This document shows, piece by piece, positions 1-5,712 of a stretch of 9,320 bases of DNA; the stretch's first letter is position 1, and each line of letters begins with the position of its first letter. Where the stretch lies: assembly GCA_964347615.1 (NCBI GenBank), contig CAYFZO010000043.1, forward strand, positions 1 through 9,320, read 5' to 3'. Below the pieces are notes generated by a model. It did no database searches and was not told where the DNA came from. It saw only the letters and a program-made list of their open reading frames with translations. The stretch is from CAYFZO01 sp964347615. GTDB taxonomy: Bacteria > Pseudomonadota > Gammaproteobacteria > Poriferisulfidales > Oxydemutatoraceae. Position numbers and translations under genes: made by a program.

Positions 1-198
1 TCTCGTATGGCGGCTTGAACCTTTGCATCACGGACAATCATATTACACGCCGCCGCGCGGGGGGTGAGTCTGCGTGAAGCGGAGGATAAACGTTTGCTCT
101 CATAACTATTTGACCGGGTTATTCCTTACCATTCTGCCGTTAAATAATTCACCGATTATTTGTATTCAGCAGCTGATTGCAATGTGAAACGTTAAAAA
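1..198. other. AT-rich flank without a supported gene
   Basis: No gene is supported here. One + frame is open from the window edge to a TGA at 65-67 and another to a TGA at 75-77. Either could be the last residues of a gene entering from the left, but the peptides are too short to recognise. The stretch from about 100 to 198 is AT-rich like the neighbouring small gene and holds a short inverted repeat (142-161). Confidence 0.4.
142..161. repeat. AT-rich inverted repeat downstream of the HEPN-like gene
   Basis: The sequence reads AAATAAT, then TCACCG, then ATTATTT: a perfect 7-base inverted repeat around a 6-base loop, 38 bases past the stop of the - strand gene at 199-663. It could be a weak terminator or a protein-binding site. 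An all-A/T stem with no strong T-run is poor evidence for an intrinsic terminator, so the role is open. Confidence 0.4.
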
Positions 199-663
199 CT
201 ATACAGGTAACGATTTTCTAAGTTTTTTGATTATTAATACAAAGGCTGACTTATGTTTCTCGAAAAGGCTATATGCATACTCCTCAATTTTCTCATCTGG
301 TTTGGCAAAAATATTGTGGATGTAATCATTTCTGTCTTTCTGGAATTCTTTCAAGCTAACAAATTCTTTATCGGAAATTTCTCCCAATAAGTAAACATCG
401 TTTATTGCATCGCGAATATCATACCGATTATTTCGTTGTCTTCGTTGTTCGTATAATTTGCTAAGATCTTCTCTTTTCTTCAACGAAGATAGTCCAAATT
501 CTTTCAACACCCTTTCCATCAAAATAGTGAGCATTGAAAATGCCTCGAGGCTTCTTGACATTCTTTCTTCGTAAGCGTAATAAAGGTTATATTCTAGCGC
601 TCTGTTATACAATCTTACGATTTTCTTAAATGGATCTTTTGTAGTTGTTCGGGTTTGGGTCAT
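199..663 (-). CDS. HEPN-like small alpha-helical protein (possible RNase or toxin)
   Basis: This 154-residue protein is not recognised by name. It looks almost entirely helical and charged, with no signal peptide or membrane segment. Near the C-terminal side is R111-N-D-Y-I-H116, which fits the R-N-x3-H signature of HEPN ribonucleases, preceded by a helix ending in LKEFQKD. HEPN proteins act as RNA-cutting toxins or effectors in toxin-antitoxin, CRISPR and abortive-infection systems, although many members are only RNA-binding or inactive. It is the second gene of an operon: its ATG lies 11 bases after the stop of the GIY-YIG gene, and its ribosome site AGGAAG (671-676) overlaps that stop. The gene is much more AT-rich than the chaperone genes, which suggests horizontal transfer. 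The HEPN assignment rests on one motif plus helical character, so it is tentative; a generic uncharacterised helical family is the alternative. Confidence 0.75.
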   Translation of the reverse strand: MTQTRTTTKDPFKKIVRLYNRALEYNLYYAYEERMSRSLEAFSMLTILMERVLKEFGLSSLKKREDLSKLYEQRRQRNNRYDIRDAINDVYLLGEISDKEFVSLKEFQKDRNDYIHNIFAKPDEKIEEYAYSLFEKHKSAFVLIIKKLRKSLPV

Positions 664-670
664 TCTATTT

Positions 671-676
671 CTTCCT
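671..676 (-). promoter_or_regulatory. Ribosome binding site overlapping the upstream stop codon
   Basis: On the - strand AGGAAG lies 7 bases before the ATG of the HEPN-like gene. Its first bases are shared with the TAG stop (675-677) of the GIY-YIG gene. This arrangement suggests translational coupling of the two genes. Confidence 0.6.
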
Positions 677-956
677 ATTTCTTCTTGCTGCGTGGCGGTA
701 TGTGTTTTATGATTTCCTCATCTTCTAAACGGTCAGCGGCATCCTTGTCTTTGGTTGTGCGGTATTGAAATTGTGTGCCGATCTGGAAGCGACCTCTATG
801 TTCCCAAATACGGTCATCCAATCGCCCCCCCCTTGCTTTTCCGATGTACAGAATCTCACCCTCTGCGTCTTTAATACGGTACACGCCAGGCTTGTTGTCC
901 GGCACTCCACGAAGGTTGCTTTTGGTGATTGGCTTGGTTTTGCTGAACTGTTTCAT
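675..956 (-). CDS. Small GIY-YIG nuclease-domain protein
   Basis: This protein of about 93 residues is little more than a GIY-YIG domain. Numbered from the ATG at 956, the first motif is G24-V-Y26 and the second Y37-I-G39, the usual ~10-residue spacing. Basic residues follow (R45, R49), and a Glu cluster at 78-81 could supply the metal-binding Glu. The domain normally ends with a Pro-x-Asn-like motif, but here it ends PPRSKKK without Asn, so activity is uncertain. The family cuts DNA using one divalent metal; members include UvrC, homing endonucleases and restriction enzymes. A TTG at 968 would add four residues, but only the ATG at 956 has a ribosome-site-like GAGAG just upstream. It is the first gene of a two-gene operon with the HEPN-like gene and follows a good - strand promoter. 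Alternatives are a house-cleaning nuclease or a mobile-element remnant. Confidence 0.85.
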   Translation of the reverse strand: MKQFSKTKPITKSNLRGVPDNKPGVYRIKDAEGEILYIGKARGGRLDDRIWEHRGRFQIGTQFQYRTTKDKDAADRLEDEEIIKHIPPRSKKK

Positions 957-1002
957 GCGTTCTCTCAATAATGAAATCGGTTAATTAATGTTTACGCCGC
1001 TC

Positions 1003-1032
1003 ACTATAAAGCAATGCAGGAATTTCCGTCAA
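1003..1032 (-). promoter_or_regulatory. Sigma-70-type promoter for the GIY-YIG/HEPN operon
   Basis: Read on the - strand, TTGACG (1032-1027) and TATAGT (1008-1003) are separated by 18 bases. Each box matches the consensus at 5 of 6 positions. Transcription would begin near 996, giving a leader of about 40 bases before the ATG at 956. This supports the module having its own promoter. Confidence 0.55.
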
Positions 1033-1245
1033 CGCCTTGTATCGGTTCAGCAGCGGCAAGATGCGCCACCGTCACCGACCAAGCCGTTTTCCACAGGCGG
1101 GATTTTCCCGCGCAACGTCGGCCTCGCTCGCAACTTCGTCGCCGCCGGCGCGTGTCTTCCGCGGGTTTGCGCCGTGCGCGCCGGGGTCGTCGCAACGGCA
1201 AGCGTTCTCCTCCGATGCCGTCCGATAAAACCGGCTTCGGTCGGC

Positions 1246-1273
1246 TTGACAATCGGCGGCGGGTCGCTAATGT
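1246..1273 (+). promoter_or_regulatory. Possible promoter of hrcA
   Basis: A perfect TTGACA box (1246-1251) is followed after 16 bases by TAATGT (1268-1273), a weak -10 box with 3 of 6 matches. A start near 1280 would leave about 20 bases before the GTG at 1302, consistent with that start codon. The weak -10 makes this tentative. Confidence 0.35.
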
Positions 1274-1301
1274 AAGCCTTGAATACCGACTTGGATTCCG
1301 A

Positions 1302-2360
1302 GTGACCGACTCAACCGCTAACAAGGATTTATGGAACGCGCGCGCGCAGATCATCCTGCGTGCGTTGATCGAGAACTACATCGAGACCGGTCAGCCGGTG
1401 AGTTCGCGCACTCTGGTAGCTAACACCGATCTCAACCTGAGCGCGGCGACGGTGCGCAACGTGATGGCGGGTCTTGAGAGCCTCGGCTACATCGAGGCGC
1501 CGCACGTTTCGGCGGGGCGGGTGCCGACGGTGCACGGCTACCGCAAGTTCGTGGACACGCTGCGCAAGACGCGCCCGCTCGGGAAGCGCGAGTTGGAACG
1601 GCTGCGCGCGCATCTCGGTCCCGACAAGGAAAGCCGCGAGTTGTACGAGGAGGCGGGCGGGCTGCTGTCCGAGATCGCGCACATGGCGGGGATAGTGACG
1701 GTCCAGCGCCGCACCGCCGAGCGTCTCAAGCGCGTCGAATTCCTGAGCCTCGACGCGCGCCGCGTACTCGCGGTGCTGGTTCTGCAGAACGGCGAGATCG
1801 AGAACCTGATCCTGAAGGTCAACCGCGAGTACGCCGGCCATGAGTTGCAAAGTTACGCCAACTACCTCAACGCGCATTTCGCCGACAGCGATCTTGAGGA
1901 GGTGCGCGAGAGGGTGATGCAGGAGTTGCACGAGATGCACGAGCACGTTAACCGCGTGATGATCGAGGCGGTCAGGCTTGCGGGCCAGGCGCTCGACGGC
2001 CTGTCGCAGAAGAACGACTGCGTGGTGGCGGGGCAGACCAACCTGATGCAGTTCGAGGAGTTGGCCGACGTGGATTACCTGTACCGGCTGTTCGGCGCGC
2101 TCAACGAGAAGCGCGAGATCCTGAACCTGCTGAACAAATGCGCCGAGGAGGCGCAAGGCGTGAAGATCTTCATCGGGCAGGAGTCGGGTTACCGCGCGTT
2201 GCGCGGGTGCAGCATCGTCTCGGCGCCCTACACCGTGGACAATCGCGTCGTCGGCGTACTCGCGGTCATCGGCCCGACCCGCATGGCGTACGAGCGCATC
2301 ATCCCGCTGGTGGACGTGACCTCCAAACTGCTGGGGCAAGCCTTGAAACACAGCGCCTAG
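1302..2360 (+). CDS. hrcA: Heat-inducible transcription repressor HrcA
   Basis: HrcA represses class I heat-shock genes by binding CIRCE operators as a dimer; the GroE chaperone keeps it active. From GTG 1302 the product is 352 residues, close to the usual ~340-350. Residues 12-85 form the winged helix-turn-helix: ARAQIILRALIENYIETGQP, then the recognition segment SAATVRNVMAGLESLGYI (47-64), then SAGRVPTVHGYRKFVD. A GAF-like middle domain and the conserved end (IGPTRMAYERIIPLVD) follow. The frame stays open upstream to 1014, but that extension is Arg/Pro-rich and unlike HrcA, and the conserved start (WNARAQ) sits just after codon 10. GTG 1302 is therefore my choice, although its ribosome site (TTGGA, 1291-1295) is weak; an in-frame ATG at 1215 is the alternative. 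It is first in the hrcA-grpE-dnaK-dnaJ cluster. No CIRCE is seen nearby. Confidence 0.95.
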   Translation: MTDSTANKDLWNARAQIILRALIENYIETGQPVSSRTLVANTDLNLSAATVRNVMAGLESLGYIEAPHVSAGRVPTVHGYRKFVDTLRKTRPLGKRELERLRAHLGPDKESRELYEEAGGLLSEIAHMAGIVTVQRRTAERLKRVEFLSLDARRVLAVLVLQNGEIENLILKVNREYAGHELQSYANYLNAHFADSDLEEVRERVMQELHEMHEHVNRVMIEAVRLAGQALDGLSQKNDCVVAGQTNLMQFEELADVDYLYRLFGALNEKREILNLLNKCAEEAQGVKIFIGQESGYRALRGCSIVSAPYTVDNRVVGVLAVIGPTRMAYERIIPLVDVTSKLLGQALKHSA

Positions 2361-2367
2361 TACATAT
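2342..2367 (+). promoter_or_regulatory. Possible sigma-32 promoter for grpE
   Basis: CTTGAAA (2342-2348), identical to the sigma-32 -35 consensus, lies inside the last codons of hrcA. Twelve bases later is TACATAT (2361-2367), a partial match to CCCATnT. Transcription would start near 2374, about 70 bases before grpE. The -35 could be a chance result of Leu-Lys codons, so this is weaker than the dnaK promoter. Confidence 0.35.
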
Positions 2368-2377
2368 ATATATGTAC
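2360..2377. repeat. Perfect 18-base palindrome in the hrcA-grpE gap
   Basis: GTACATATATATATGTAC is its own reverse complement. Its first base is the last base of the hrcA stop codon. It is strikingly AT-rich in a GC-rich region and covers the proposed -10 box and start site of grpE, as an operator would. It does not resemble CIRCE (TTAGCACTC-N9-GAGTGCTAA). Confidence 0.6.
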
Positions 2378-2446
2378 ATCCGGCGTCCCCCCGCCTCACC
2401 ACCGCGCGGGTGGCGCCGTTTGTGTCGATTTCGCCATTAATTTCGC

Positions 2447-3229
2447 ATGAATAACGCAATGAGCGACCAGAAGAAATCAGGCCCCGAGGCAACTCCCGGG
2501 GCAACTTCCGAAGCAGCTTCCGAGGCAACCCCCGGAGCGGCTCCCGAGGCAACTCCCGGGGCAACTTCCGGGGCGGCCTCCGAGGACACCGCCGACGCCA
2601 ACGGGCGGTGCAGCGAGCAAGCTTCGGGCGAGCCGTCCGCCGCCCAAATACAAGACGAGGCACAAGACGAAACACAAGACGTCGCTGCTGAGGACCGAGA
2701 CGCCGTTGTCGAGGACCTGCCGATCGAAGCGCGTCTCGCCGAGGCTGAGCGCCGTGCCGAGGAGTCCCACAACGATATGCTGCGTGCGTACGCCGACCGC
2801 GAGAACATGCGCAAGCGCACCGACAAGGAGGTCGCAAAGGTCAGGAAATACGCGATCGAGAGGTTTGCGCTCGAGCTGCTCGAGATCAAGGACAATCTCG
2901 AGCGCAGCCTGAGCGATGATGAGGGTGCGGACGAAGACGTGCTTGAAGGCGTGCGGCTGACGTTGAAGTCGTTCGAACAGGTGTTCGAGCGGTTCGACAT
3001 CACGGAAGTTCCGGCGGCGGGTCAGCCGTTCGACCCGGAGCGGCATCAGGCGATGTCCACGCTGAAGACCGCCGAGCACGCGCCGAACACCGTGATCGAG
3101 GTCGTGCAGAAAGGGTATCTGTTGAGCGACCGTCTTCTGCGCCCGGCGATGGTCGTGGTCGCTGCCGCTGAAGATGCCCCCGAAGATACGCCTGGGGACG
3201 CGCCCGAAGATGCCCCCGCGGAGCGGTAG
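2447..3229 (+). CDS. grpE: Nucleotide exchange factor GrpE, with repeat-rich ends
   Basis: GrpE is a cytoplasmic dimer that releases ADP from DnaK and resets its substrate cycle. The core is residues ~93-240: a long helix for dimerisation (ERRAEESHNDMLRAYADREN), the LLEIKDNLERSL segment, a four-helix part, and the beta domain with GQPFDPERHQAM (192-203) and VIEVVQKGYLLSDRLLRPAM (216-235). At 260 residues it is longer than the usual ~200. The excess is an N-terminal tail of eight Ala-rich tetrapeptides (14-45) plus an acidic stretch, and a C-terminal tail of four EDAP-type repeats (242-257). Both tails come from 12-base DNA repeats. ATG 2447 and ATG 2459 both lack a clear ribosome site; the first is kept only because it gives the longer frame. 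It lies between hrcA and dnaK, the common order in HrcA-bearing proteobacteria. Confidence 0.95.
   Translation: MNNAMSDQKKSGPEATPGATSEAASEATPGAAPEATPGATSGAASEDTADANGRCSEQASGEPSAAQIQDEAQDETQDVAAEDRDAVVEDLPIEARLAEAERRAEESHNDMLRAYADRENMRKRTDKEVAKVRKYAIERFALELLEIKDNLERSLSDDEGADEDVLEGVRLTLKSFEQVFERFDITEVPAAGQPFDPERHQAMSTLKTAEHAPNTVIEVVQKGYLLSDRLLRPAMVVVAAAEDAPEDTPGDAPEDAPAER
2486..2581 (+). repeat. 12-base in-frame repeats in the 5' part of grpE
   Basis: Eight consecutive 12-base units encode tetrapeptides of the form E/G-A-T/A-P/S. A 28-base block is repeated exactly at 2483-2510 and 2543-2570, 60 bases apart, so larger duplications of five units have also occurred. Every unit keeps the reading frame. 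Confidence 0.85.
3170..3217 (+). repeat. 12-base in-frame repeats at the 3' end of grpE
   Basis: Four 12-base units encode EDAP, EDTP, GDAP and EDAP just before the stop. The first and fourth units are identical (GAAGATGCCCCC at 3170-3181 and 3206-3217). The same unit length occurs at the other end of the gene. Confidence 0.8.
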
Positions 3230-3321
3230 GAGGGCACCGGGCACGGACGCCGTCAGGAAAAGGCGATCAGCGAAGATTTCCCGCCCTGGCGAGGCTTGGG
3301 GCGATGCTTGGGGCAAGGCCG

Positions 3322-3341
3322 CGGCGCGGTGCGCCGTTTCT
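3322..3341 (+). terminator. Terminator-like hairpin after grpE
   Basis: CGGCGC (3322-3327), loop GGT, then GCGCCG (3331-3336) form a perfect 6-base GC stem, followed at once by TTTCT. It lies about 90 bases after the grpE stop and before the dnaK promoter, a sensible place to separate the two units. The short T-run makes it a modest candidate. Confidence 0.45.
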
Positions 3342-3373
3342 GCGTCCGGGCGTTGGAATCGCCGCCGATCGCG

Positions 3374-3401
3374 CTTGAAAAGCGGAAACCGACCCCCACT
3401 T
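3374..3401 (+). promoter_or_regulatory. Sigma-32 heat-shock promoter of dnaK
   Basis: CTTGAAA (3374-3380) matches the sigma-32 -35 consensus exactly. After 13 bases comes CCCCACTT (3394-3401), one mismatch from CCCCATnT. Spacing and position fit a start near 3408, giving a dnaK leader of about 90 bases. This is the best-supported regulatory site in the window. Confidence 0.7.
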
Positions 3402-3413
3402 TTTCACTTATGA

Positions 3414-3469
3414 AAGCGCCCGGGGGGTGAGGCTTTCCCCTGCCGAAGGGATAGGGGAGCGGGGCGCTT
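3414..3469 (+). promoter_or_regulatory. Structured 5' leader of dnaK
   Basis: AAGCGCCC (3414-3421) pairs with GGGCGCTT (3462-3469), and inside it TCCCCT (3436-3441) pairs with AGGGGA (3453-3458). The hairpin would form at the very 5' end of a transcript from the sigma-32 promoter and leave the A-rich ribosome site beyond it single-stranded. It might stabilise the mRNA, act in regulation, or be a copy of a dispersed palindromic repeat. Confidence 0.5.
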
Positions 3470-3477
3470 GTAAATAA

Positions 3478-3483
3478 AAGGAG
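3478..3483 (+). promoter_or_regulatory. Ribosome binding site of dnaK at long spacing
   Basis: AAGGAG is a strong Shine-Dalgarno sequence, but it sits 13 bases before the ATG at 3497, longer than the usual 5-9. No in-frame start codon lies closer. The conserved N-terminus (EKIIGIDLGTTNS) fixes the ATG. Confidence 0.6.
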
Positions 3484-3496
3484 ACATTCTAAGAAC

Positions 3497-5503
3497 ATGG
3501 AGAAAATCATCGGCATTGACCTCGGCACGACCAACTCGTGCGTTGCCATCTTGGACGGCGACACGCCGCGCGTGATCGAGAACAGCGAGGGCGGGCGCAC
3601 GACGCCGTCGGTGGTTGCGTTCACCGACGACGAGGTGCTTGTCGGCCAGTCGGCACGGCGCCAGGCGGTAACCAATCCGGCCAACACCTTGTTTGCGGTC
3701 AAGCGTCTGATCGGGCGGCGTTTCGAAGAGGAAGCGGTCGCTAAGGACATGAAGTTGGTGCCGTACAAGATCGTCAAGGCCGACAACGGCGACGCGTGGG
3801 TCGAGGCCAAGGACAAGAAGATGGCGCCGCCGGAGGTGTCGGCCCGGGTGCTGATGAAGATGAAGAAGACCGCCGAGGAATATCTCGGCGAGGAGGTCAA
3901 GAGCGCGGTGATCACGGTGCCGGCTTATTTCAATGATTCCCAGCGTCAGGCGACCAAGGACGCGGGGCGCATCGCGGGTCTCGAGGTCAAGCGCATCATC
4001 AACGAGCCGACCGCGGCGGCGCTCGCCTACGGTCTCGACAAGAGGAAAGGCGACCAGAAGATCGCGGTCTACGACCTCGGCGGCGGGACGTTCGACATCT
4101 CGATCATCGAGATCGCCGAGGTGGACGGCGAGCATCAGTTCGAAGTGCTCGCGACCAACGGCGACACTTTCCTCGGCGGCGAGGATTTCGACATGCGGAT
4201 CATCAATTACCTGGCCGACGAGTTCAAGCGCGATCAGGGCGTCAACCTCCACGAGGACCCGCTTGCGTTGCAGCGGCTCAAGGAAGGTGCCGAGAAAGCC
4301 AAGATCGAGTTGTCTTCGAGCCAGCAGACCGAGGTCAACCTGCCGTACATCACGGCCGACCAGTCGGGGCCGAAGCATCTGAACATGAAGCTGACCCGTG
4401 CCAAGCTCGAGTCGCTGGTCGAGGATCTGATCGACCAGACGATTGACCCGTGCAAGCAGGCGTTGTCCGACGCGGGGCTCAGCGCCGCCGACGTCACCGA
4501 CGTGATTCTGGTCGGCGGGCAGACGCGCATGCCCAAGGTTCAGGAGAAGGTCGGCGCCTTTTTCGGCAAGGAGGCGCGCAAGGACGTCAACCCCGACGAG
4601 GCGGTTGCGGTCGGCGCCGCGGTGCAGGCCGGGGTGCTCGGCGGCGGCGTCAAGGACGTCCTGTTGCTCGACGTGACGCCGCTGTCGCTTGGCATCGAGA
4701 CGCTCGGCGGGGTGATGACCAAGCTGATCGAGAAGAACACGACGATCCCGACCCACAAGGACCAGGTGTTTTCCACCGCCGAGGACAACCAGCCGGCGGT
4801 GACGGTGCACGTGTTGCAGGGGGAACGCGAGAAGGCGGTGGCCAACAAGTCGCTCGGGCGCTTCGACCTGACCGGGATTCCTCCGGCGCCGCGCGGCATG
4901 CCGCAGATCGAGGTGTCTTTCGACATAGACGCCAACGGCATCCTCAACGTCTCGGCCAAGGACAAGGCGAGCGGCAAGGAGCAATCCATCGAGATCAAGG
5001 CGTCGAGCGGGTTGTCCGAGGACGAGATCAAGAACATGGTTGACGATGCCGAGAGGCACGCCGAGGAGGATCGTGAGTTCCAGGAGTTGGTCACCGTGCG
5101 CAACCAGGCCGACCAGCTGGTTCATGCCGCCGAGAAATCCCTGCAGGAGATGGGCGACAAGGTCGAGGCCGACGAGAAGACGCGCATCGAGACCGCCGTT
5201 TCGGAGTTGAAGGAAGCATTGAAAGGCGACGACAAGGCGGCGATAGAGGGCAAGACCACGGCGCTTGCCGAGGCTTCGGCCAAGCTCGCCGAGCGGGCGT
5301 ACAGGGAAGCCGCCGAAGCCAAGGACGCCGCAGGCAGCGGTGCCCCCGGTGCCGGGCAGGGCGAGGCTCGAAGTGAGGGCCAGGGTCAAGGGCAGGGCAA
5401 TGGCCAGGGTGATGGCCAAGACGCCGGCTCGGCCGGCGGCAACGGCGGCAAGGACAATGTCGTGGATGCAGAATTCGAGGAAGTGGACGACGCGAAGAAG
5501 TAA
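3497..5503 (+). CDS. dnaK: Chaperone DnaK (Hsp70)
   Basis: DnaK is the ATP-driven cytoplasmic Hsp70 that binds exposed hydrophobic segments of proteins, working with DnaJ and GrpE. All landmarks are present: phosphate loop IDLGTTNS (7-14), EPTAAALAYG (170-179), DLGGGTFD (193-200), the ILVGGQTRMP motif (337-346), interdomain linker VLLLDV (388-393) leading into TPLSLGIETLGG, then the substrate-binding beta domain and helical lid. The protein is 668 residues, about 25-30 longer than typical. The extra is a Gly/Gln/Ala-rich stretch (612-651) before the standard acidic end (NVVDAEFEEVDDAKK). It probably has its own sigma-32 promoter (3374-3401) and a structured leader. dnaJ follows 209 bases downstream, a rather long gap for one operon. 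Identity is not in doubt. Confidence 0.99.
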   Translation: MEKIIGIDLGTTNSCVAILDGDTPRVIENSEGGRTTPSVVAFTDDEVLVGQSARRQAVTNPANTLFAVKRLIGRRFEEEAVAKDMKLVPYKIVKADNGDAWVEAKDKKMAPPEVSARVLMKMKKTAEEYLGEEVKSAVITVPAYFNDSQRQATKDAGRIAGLEVKRIINEPTAAALAYGLDKRKGDQKIAVYDLGGGTFDISIIEIAEVDGEHQFEVLATNGDTFLGGEDFDMRIINYLADEFKRDQGVNLHEDPLALQRLKEGAEKAKIELSSSQQTEVNLPYITADQSGPKHLNMKLTRAKLESLVEDLIDQTIDPCKQALSDAGLSAADVTDVILVGGQTRMPKVQEKVGAFFGKEARKDVNPDEAVAVGAAVQAGVLGGGVKDVLLLDVTPLSLGIETLGGVMTKLIEKNTTIPTHKDQVFSTAEDNQPAVTVHVLQGEREKAVANKSLGRFDLTGIPPAPRGMPQIEVSFDIDANGILNVSAKDKASGKEQSIEIKASSGLSEDEIKNMVDDAERHAEEDREFQELVTVRNQADQLVHAAEKSLQEMGDKVEADEKTRIETAVSELKEALKGDDKAAIEGKTTALAEASAKLAERAYREAAEAKDAAGSGAPGAGQGEARSEGQGQGQGNGQGDGQDAGSAGGNGGKDNVVDAEFEEVDDAKK

Positions 5504-5712
5504 CGCGCCGTCGCGCGGTGCCTCGGGCGGCATCCCGCGTCTCAATGCTAAACTCGTGGCTCTTTCCATCTTCGGGCGTCCGCGTTCGGTGCCCGGCGAT
5601 TTATTTCAAGGACGGCCTGCCTCCGCGGTACGGGTCGGCGTCGCGGCCGATGTGCCGGTCGGCACGTTGACAAGGGCGGCGGCTTGAGACGCCGGCTCGA
5701 AGGAGCGAAGCA
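5504..5712 (+). other. dnaK-dnaJ spacer with a short hairpin
   Basis: This 209-base gap holds no convincing gene. GTGCC (5652-5656), loop GGTC, GGCAC (5661-5665) form a small perfect hairpin. A TTGACA occurs at 5667-5672, but no -10 box follows at the right distance. An imperfect GC hairpin directly after the dnaK stop (5505-5521) lacks a T-run. The ribosome site AAGGAG (5700-5705) lies 7 bases before the GTG start of dnaJ. Confidence 0.5.

Larger units (their letters stand above)
969..1301. other. Divergent intergenic region between the GIY-YIG operon and hrcA
   Basis: Composition changes here from AT-rich on the left to GC-rich and Arg/Pro-coding on the right. Reading frames are open on both strands, but none resembles a known family and all look like by-products of high GC. 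The left end holds a - strand promoter (1003-1032) and the right end a weaker + strand promoter (1246-1273). I see nothing recognisable between 1033 and 1245. Confidence 0.5.

Noticed and set aside
141..987. Terminal inverted repeats flanking the GIY-YIG/HEPN pair (ACCGATT on the + strand near 151-157 and on the - strand near 982-976)
   Set aside because: Only about 7 bases match exactly inside AT-rich sequence, with no target duplication or transposase, so chance is likely.
1014..1301. N-terminal extension of hrcA or a separate small gene
   Set aside because: The frame is open but Arg/Pro-rich, without family resemblance. Both strands are open, as expected from high GC, and HrcA length fits the GTG at 1302.
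2399..2413. CCACC-N5-GGTGG hairpin as a terminator of hrcA
   Set aside because: The stem is only five bases and no T-run follows.
1329..2837. 502-codon - strand open frame opposite hrcA and grpE
   Set aside because: It is antisense to two well-identified genes and its repetitive Arg/Leu/Pro end simply mirrors the grpE repeats.
3404..5569. Long - strand open frame (721 codons) opposite dnaK
   Set aside because: It lies entirely against the conserved dnaK gene in GC-rich DNA, has composition typical of antisense shadows (Leu/Arg/Asp/His-rich), and resembles no family.
5667..5689. TTGACA before dnaJ as a promoter
   Set aside because: No -10-like hexamer occurs 16-18 bases downstream.
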